Shown here: piece by piece, positions 6,616 through 10,623 of the stretch | How positions within the stretch are numbered: position 1 is the first letter of the stretch | How the letters are laid out: each line of letters starts with the position of its first letter | From: Planctomycetia bacterium | Lineage (GTDB): Bacteria > Planctomycetota > UBA11346 | DNA length: 10,623 nucleotides | Direction of reading: 5' to 3' | Assembly: GCA_005801395.1 (NCBI GenBank) | Contig: SYDV01000156.1 | Coordinates: forward strand, 1 to 10,623 | Notes under the pieces: model-generated | Seen by the model: only the letters and a program-made list of their open reading frames with translations | Told to the model about the DNA's origin: nothing | Databases searched by the model: none | Made by a program: the position numbers and the translations under genes

Positions 6616-8361
6616 TCATTCGTCACCACCACCCAATCGTCTGGGAATAAATTCGCGTAATGTCTTTAGCTTACTACTTCGCATGAGCGCCAATGCGGCC
6701 TTACGATCCACTGCGATTGCCGGCTCTATACCGTACCACACCATCAATGGAATATTATGATCAGTATTATCTTCTTCTCGTGCGGCTAAATTCGTCACAA
6801 TCGGCCAGCGCGCTGCCAATGGCATGCGCTGCAAAGCAGAGGCTAAAAAGAGTCGCACTTTCGCTGAGGATTCATTCTTCGCCAATTGCTCAAAGATAGC
6901 CAAGGTCGCAGCTGATGGTGCTTGATCTTCGCATAACAATTGAATCGCCCAGGCACGCACATGTTCACTCGGGTTATTTAACTGGGCCTGTAATTCCGCC
7001 TCGTGTAAACCTTTGGTCGCATGCAAGGCCCACAACGCACGCAACTGGCGCGTGTCATCCGTATTGGTTTTTAAAATGTTGAGCAACGCTGCATGGACGG
7101 CAGGATCAGATCCACGTTCCTGTAAAATACGCCGCGCACTACGCACATACCTACCATTCGCATGTAATTGATGCTGTACTAACGCCGCGCTGTCGAGTTT
7201 TTGCAAATCAACGACAGTATTTTTTCGTCCTTCATAACCAATCTTGTAAATGCGCCCATTGCTACGATCCGTTTCCGCACGTTGCTGATGACAATGCACG
7301 CGATCAAACCAGTCATTAACGAAAAGGCTGCCGTCTGGCCCATATTGTAAACTTAGCGTGCGAAACCAGGTATCGCTACACACAGCAAGGTCAGGGCGCT
7401 TTTCATTGATGTAACCGGAGCCATTCCGCTTCAACGTTTCGTTGCGCACCCGGCTCAGGTGAATGTCATTAAAAAGTAAGGTGTTGCGGTACTCCGCCGG
7501 AAACAATCCACCAAGGTAAATGGTCGCACCGCAATACGCCGCACGTTCATAACGAAAGGTGGTGATATTTTTAATATCAGCAAAAGTCGCTTTATTAAAA
7601 TGTTGGCCAGCTTGACGCTGATAACGCGCACCTTGAATAGCGTGATATAAATGCGGAATGACACAGGCCGTGAAAAACGCATCGCCTTGCTCATTCCAAT
7701 CAATACCCCATTGATTGCTGGCACCTTCACAGTGCAATTCGAACTTTTTACTCACCGGATGATAACGCCACACGGCAGCATTTAATTTAACGCGATCTTT
7801 GTCTGGTGTTCCTGGGATGCCTACTTTTGAATGCGTAAATACCCCATGCGTACCATAGAGCCAACCATCCGGTCCCCAGGTAAAATTATTCAACGTTTCG
7901 TGTGTGTCCTGATGACCCCATCCATCCAATACCACGGTTGGTTCCCCATCCGGTTTATCATCACAATTTTTATCAGAAAAAAACAGCAGATTTGGTGGCG
8001 CACCAATATAAACGCCACCGAATCCCACCTGGATACCCGTCGCGAAATTCAGTTTATCAAAAAAAACCGTTTCTTTCCAATTCGTTCCATCTCCGTCAGC
8101 ATCTTCTAGAATAACAATACGATTTTCTGGTTTACCAGGGCACTCTGGATAGCTGACGTTTGCCAAGACCCACAACCGACCACGGTCATCAATAGTGAAT
8201 GCCACTGGCTGTTTAATGACTGGTTCAGCAGCAACTAATTGCACACTAAACCCAGAGGGCACTTTAATTGATGCCACACTGTCTGATGGACTTACTCCAT
8301 CAACCCCCGGCAAGGTTAAAGTGCACGCTATTAATATTGCTGAGGTTAACAAATGTCGCAT
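6616..8361 (-). CDS. Exported dehydrogenase-type beta-propeller with HEAT repeats (PVC membrane-bound dehydrogenase family)
   Basis: A 581-residue protein with a signal peptide (MRHLLTSAILIACTLTLPGVDG). Residues about 30-375 form the propeller of the Pirellula/Verrucomicrobium putative membrane-bound dehydrogenase family, related to PQQ-type sugar dehydrogenases. Visible markers are IKVPSGFSVQLVAAEP, the calcium-like DADGDG at 87-92, GWGHQDTHETLNNFTWGPDGWLYG (147-170), CVIPHLYH, YQRQAGQHFN and SNGRIYKIGY. Residues about 390-575 are HEAT-like and end with IPLMVWYGIEP and LREFIPRRL, where longer relatives continue into a cytochrome domain. Here the chain stops and the heme domain is in the next gene. 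The region after ADIKNITTF jumps to RAAYCGATIYLGG, apparently without the Gly/His-rich loop common in the family. The start has AAGGA (8368-8372) at six-base spacing. It lies 30 bp after the VCBS gene. Substrate unknown; a sugar or alcohol is plausible. Confidence 0.85.
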   Translation of the reverse strand: MRHLLTSAILIACTLTLPGVDGVSPSDSVASIKVPSGFSVQLVAAEPVIKQPVAFTIDDRGRLWVLANVSYPECPGKPENRIVILEDADGDGTNWKETVFFDKLNFATGIQVGFGGVYIGAPPNLLFFSDKNCDDKPDGEPTVVLDGWGHQDTHETLNNFTWGPDGWLYGTHGVFTHSKVGIPGTPDKDRVKLNAAVWRYHPVSKKFELHCEGASNQWGIDWNEQGDAFFTACVIPHLYHAIQGARYQRQAGQHFNKATFADIKNITTFRYERAAYCGATIYLGGLFPAEYRNTLLFNDIHLSRVRNETLKRNGSGYINEKRPDLAVCSDTWFRTLSLQYGPDGSLFVNDWFDRVHCHQQRAETDRSNGRIYKIGYEGRKNTVVDLQKLDSAALVQHQLHANGRYVRSARRILQERGSDPAVHAALLNILKTNTDDTRQLRALWALHATKGLHEAELQAQLNNPSEHVRAWAIQLLCEDQAPSAATLAIFEQLAKNESSAKVRLFLASALQRMPLAARWPIVTNLAAREEDNTDHNIPLMVWYGIEPAIAVDRKAALALMRSSKLKTLREFIPRRLGGGDE

Positions 8362-8391
8362 GAATATTCCTTTGTTCCTAACAGAGGTGAT

Positions 8392-9711
8392 TTAACGAGT
8401 TGACTTTGGCTGAGCCGCTTCCCATTCCGCAAACGAAACTGGTTTAGTCTGATGCAAAAATACAAATGTTCCTTTTTTATTGCCGACGATAATATCTGGC
8501 CGTTTATCACCATTTAAATCACCCACCGTCAACTGAGTGCCAACGCCTGAATCATCGTCGATTTTCATCGGCACATAATGCACACCTGCCGCCGTCCGCG
8601 TCAGACGAAACCAATATAAAACAGCAGGTTCATTAGGTTCCGGATCGCCTTTCGGGCCGTGCGCCCAATATCGTTTGCCAGTTACGATATCTTGTAAGCC
8701 ATCGCCATCGATATCGCTCAACGCCATGGCGTGTAATTGTGAAAATCTGACACCGTATGGACTATCTGTTTTTTCTTTTCCCATAATCAGTTGGCGTACA
8801 AACGAACCATTGGCCTGTTGTTGATACCACGCCAAACCCCATTCGTGAGCAGATAAACTGGTAATGACATCATTTCGCCCATCGCCATCAACGTCATAGA
8901 CCAACATCTGCGCACCGCCGGAACCAAAATCTGACGTATGAAAAACCCACTCGGGATCTCCGGCTAACATCGTTGGTTGTTCCCACCAGCCTTCGCGCAT
9001 CAATATATCTAAACGACCATCGCCATTAACATCGCCCACACCCAGACCATGGGTAAATTTATGCCAACCGCCTTTTGCGCTGATATTATGCCAGGTCCAC
9101 GGCTTAGTTGGATTATCCCAATCTGCCTGTGCATAACCAATATAACCTCGACGAGTACATACCACTTCCGGTTTGCCATCACCCGTCATATCAATCCACG
9201 TCGGTGATTCATTATCCGCAATGTCTAAGATCGCATGCTTAGTCCACAGTTGGTCCGTGCCAGAATTTTGATACCAGAGCACTTCTTTGCCTGGAAAGCC
9301 AAATACCACCACATCATCAAAATGATCATGGTTCACATCGTAGGCAAAGGCTAAGAAATTTGCCGAATAATTTTTCGGATCATAAACTATCGCTGAATAA
9401 ATGGGAAATTTGTCCGTAAAGGTTGGACCCGCGTACCAGAACGGACCACTCACCACATCCTGTTTGCCATCGCGGTTAAAGTCCCCAAAGGTCGCGCCTT
9501 CACTCATGAACTGCGGCGTCAGATGCTGTTTAGCAAAGGTGGTTAATGATGGGTCCGCTGCCTGAAGCACACCAATCACCAAACATGGGAGCACAGCCAG
9601 GATTTTGCTCATAGATGTCAGGCGACTGTGCCAACTGGGCACCAACGTCCACCGCCCATTCATCACACTGTGCATTCCATCCTTTGGACTAGATAATTTG
9701 TACTGACACAT
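8392..9711 (-). CDS. Exported VCBS/FG-GAP seven-repeat beta-propeller protein
   Basis: From ATG 9711 this is 439 residues. It has seven calcium-binding FG-GAP/VCBS motifs of DxDxDG type: DFNRDGKQD (77), DVNHDHFDD (125), DMTGDGKPE (174), DVNGDGRLD (227), DVDGDGRND (273), DIDGDGLQD (333) and DLNGDKRPD (398). Seven motifs fit a seven-bladed propeller. The segments FTHGLGVGDVNGDG, YWAHGPKGDPEPN and DDDSGVG recall a conserved PVC protein often next to dehydrogenase/heme-binding proteins. It has no catalytic signature and may be a structural or binding partner. The start is uncertain. ATG 9711 has GGAG at eight bases; ATG 9675 has AGGA at four; ATG 9612 (codon 34) has no ribosome site but begins the signal peptide MSKILAVLPCLVIGVLQAAD. 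As the 5'-most gene it probably defines the operon promoter. Confidence 0.85.
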   Translation of the reverse strand: MCQYKLSSPKDGMHSVMNGRWTLVPSWHSRLTSMSKILAVLPCLVIGVLQAADPSLTTFAKQHLTPQFMSEGATFGDFNRDGKQDVVSGPFWYAGPTFTDKFPIYSAIVYDPKNYSANFLAFAYDVNHDHFDDVVVFGFPGKEVLWYQNSGTDQLWTKHAILDIADNESPTWIDMTGDGKPEVVCTRRGYIGYAQADWDNPTKPWTWHNISAKGGWHKFTHGLGVGDVNGDGRLDILMREGWWEQPTMLAGDPEWVFHTSDFGSGGAQMLVYDVDGDGRNDVITSLSAHEWGLAWYQQQANGSFVRQLIMGKEKTDSPYGVRFSQLHAMALSDIDGDGLQDIVTGKRYWAHGPKGDPEPNEPAVLYWFRLTRTAAGVHYVPMKIDDDSGVGTQLTVGDLNGDKRPDIIVGNKKGTFVFLHQTKPVSFAEWEAAQPKSTR

Positions 9712-9719
9712 TGATTGAT

Positions 9720-9723
9720 CTCC
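9720..9723 (-). promoter_or_regulatory. Shine-Dalgarno for the longest VCBS-protein start
   Basis: GGAG on the minus strand, eight bases before ATG 9711. It favours the 439-residue form even though the signal peptide begins at codon 34. Confidence 0.5.
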
Positions 9724-9731
9724 GGAAATCC

Positions 9732-9757
9732 TTATGTAATCAGAGGTTATTACGTAA
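9732..9757. promoter_or_regulatory. Inverted repeat, candidate operator of the redox operon
   Basis: TTATGTAAT, eight bases, ATTACGTAA: nine-base arms with one mismatch. The right arm itself holds the perfect 8-bp palindrome TTACGTAA (9750-9757). It sits 21 bp upstream of ATG 9711 and overlaps the candidate -10 box at 9749-9754, a position suited to a repressor. The bound protein is unknown. Confidence 0.5.
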
Positions 9758-9778
9758 CAGCAGTCGATATGTTGTCAG
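9749..9778 (-). promoter_or_regulatory. Candidate sigma70-type promoter of the redox operon
   Basis: On the minus strand, CTGACA (9773-9778, five of six to the -35 consensus), an 18-bp spacer, and CGTAAT (9749-9754, four of six to TATAAT). Transcription would begin near 9742, leaving a leader of about 30 bases that includes the GGAG at 9720-9723. Assigned by eye only; sigma70 consensus may not hold well in PVC bacteria. Confidence 0.35.
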
Positions 9779-9916
9779 AACTTTGCTGACCTTACTCCCT
9801 TTTGTTAGCTCAATGGCAAGTTGATCAGCGCATCTGTAGAGTTTACCCCAAACTGCTCACCATAAGTTTATTGCTGAATGCTGGGGATCAGCGTCCACCA
9901 CATCTGAAGCTGGTGA

Positions 9917-9942
9917 TTACTAATGATCCGATTCATTAGTAA
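9917..9942. promoter_or_regulatory. Perfect 10-bp inverted repeat, candidate operator
   Basis: TTACTAATGA, six bases, TCATTAGTAA. The arms are perfectly complementary and AT-rich, and there is no T-run after it, so a protein-binding site is more likely than a terminator. It ends 27 bp before the TTGACA box of the rightward promoter, a suitable place for an activator. Its half-site resembles that of the dyad at 9732-9757 (TTAC followed by TAAT), which may mean one regulator serves both. Confidence 0.55.
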
Positions 9943-9969
9943 ACTGACTCGATCCCTACTTATCCCCCT

Positions 9970-9999
9970 TTGACACGTATGGCTTTGTTGAGATTCTAT
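9970..9999 (+). promoter_or_regulatory. Candidate promoter of the barrel-like gene
   Basis: A perfect TTGACA (9970-9975) followed after 18 bp by TTCTAT (9994-9999), or after 16 bp by GATTCT. The -35 is excellent and the -10 is poor (three of six), a combination common where an activator is needed. It lies about 25 bp before ATG 10024. Confidence 0.4.
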
Positions 10000-10023
10000 A
10001 GTCCCCTTTAATGGAAATAATTT

Positions 10024-10623
10024 ATGCGTTTATCGCGACTTACTACCACTGTGTTATTTTTATGCTTATCTCATCCTCTATTATCTTCCGAGGCAATAGA
10101 TCCGATTGATCTTCGGGTTAATTTACTTTTGACACCGCCCACGGAAGAAGTCGACGTCAGCTATTCTGCTATTGGTTATGAAAGCGCCAATTTAACAACA
10201 GATAAACTAAATAGTGGTTGGCGTGCTGAAATTAGCGTTGTCGGAACCATTTATCGATTCTCGGAAAATTGGTCCGTGCTAACTGGAGGAAGTTTTTTTT
10301 ACGGTTCGCAACACGCCAGCACCTATGAACCCGGTACCAGAGAATTATCGATAATGACTGGGCCAATGGACTTGACCGTCATGGGAGTCAATCTCCTATT
10401 AGCGCTCGACCTACGCATTAATTCCTACATGAATTTAGAATTTGGCCCTTTTGTTGGCCTTGGTGGATCAACTATTTCAGACACTGGCGTGGGTGTAGAC
10501 GGACCCGATTCACGTGTAACAGAAAATGGCCATGGTGAATATGAAGAAGCGGGCGTTTCTTTGGCCCTTTACGCGCGTAATAAAAGTCGTTCCGTAATAT
10601 TTGGTTTAGGAATTCGCTATTTC
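10024..10623 (+). CDS. Outer-membrane beta-barrel-like protein (3' truncated)
   Basis: The frame opens at ATG 10024 and runs 200 codons without a stop to the window edge. It starts with a signal peptide (MRLSRLTTTVLFLCLSHPLLSSEA). The remainder has alternating hydrophobic/polar strands with aromatic ends: WRAEISVVGTIYRF, WSVLTGGSFFYG, LTVMGVNLLLALDLRI, YMNLEFGPFVGLGGS, AGVSLALYARN and SVIFGLGIRYF. This resembles small outer-membrane barrel families (OmpA/OmpW-like or generic porin-like), but no specific family is recognised. A weak GGAA at eight bases precedes the ATG. It is divergent from the redox operon and shares its control region, so it may be an uptake or surface component co-regulated with it; that link is inference. 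The C-terminus lies beyond the window. Confidence 0.65.
   Translation, partial: MRLSRLTTTVLFLCLSHPLLSSEAIDPIDLRVNLLLTPPTEEVDVSYSAIGYESANLTTDKLNSGWRAEISVVGTIYRFSENWSVLTGGSFFYGSQHASTYEPGTRELSIMTGPMDLTVMGVNLLLALDLRINSYMNLEFGPFVGLGGSTISDTGVGVDGPDSRVTENGHGEYEEAGVSLALYARNKSRSVIFGLGIRYF

Larger units (their letters stand above)
9712..10023. other. 312-bp divergent intergenic control region
   Basis: No credible gene lies here. It separates the redox operon (leftward) from the barrel-like gene (rightward). It contains two dyads (9732-9757 and 9917-9942), a candidate promoter in each direction, and short repeated words: GATCAGCG at 9823-9830 and 9886-9893, TTGCTGA at 9783-9789 and 9871-9877, CATCTG at 9831-9836 and 9901-9906, and AGTTTA at 9840-9845 and 9865-9870. 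The repeats are not at constant spacing, so they do not form a simple duplication. Confidence 0.7.

Noticed and set aside
7455..8114. Short frames on both strands inside the dehydrogenase gene
   Set aside because: They lie inside a long gene with strong family motifs and have a composition of shadow translations.

Overview
The window most likely comes from a Gram-negative bacterium of the Planctomycetes-Verrucomicrobia-Chlamydiae (PVC) group, with moderate G+C by eye. The main evidence is three protein types that cluster in that group: the dehydrogenase-type propeller with HEAT repeats and the CxxCH heme domain (Pirellula/Verrucomicrobium-type families), a conserved VCBS/FG-GAP propeller usually found beside them, and a secreted NPCBM-domain protein. 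This is recognition by eye; no database search was possible.

Layout. A + strand gene enters from the left and ends at 139 with a single membrane span and a basic tail. It converges on a secreted NPCBM-domain protein (174-1313, -). Divergent from that is a stand-alone TerB-like protein (1434-1838, +). All remaining genes up to 9711 lie on the - strand. In transcription order they are: a seven-repeat VCBS/FG-GAP protein (8392-9711), a dehydrogenase-like beta-propeller with HEAT repeats (6616-8361), a HEAT plus c-type cytochrome protein (5369-6565 or 6619), an AraC-family regulator (4422-5315), a lipoprotein with a possible thioredoxin-like domain (3286-4275) and a cytoplasmic lipase-like alpha/beta hydrolase (1871-3166). 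A 312-bp intergenic region (9712-10023) separates this block from a divergent, truncated, outer-membrane-barrel-like gene (10024 to the end, +).

How the genes fit together. Genes 9711 to 4422 are closely spaced (gaps of 30 bp, a 4-bp ATGA contact or a 50-bp gap depending on the start, and 53 bp), so they look like one operon. The first three products carry predicted signal peptides, which suggests an exported redox module: a propeller dehydrogenase passing electrons to a monoheme cytochrome c, with a VCBS propeller as partner. The AraC protein is the obvious candidate local regulator. The substrate cannot be read from the sequence.

The intergenic region holds two clear dyads. One (9732-9757) overlaps a candidate -10 box for the operon. 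The other, a perfect 10-bp inverted repeat (9917-9942), lies just upstream of a consensus TTGACA box serving the divergent barrel gene. The points most worth a second look are this control region, the split of a usually fused dehydrogenase-cytochrome protein, the apparent loss of a His-rich loop in the dehydrogenase, and the Cys-less thioredoxin-like lipoprotein. No CRISPR, transposon, rRNA or tRNA was seen.
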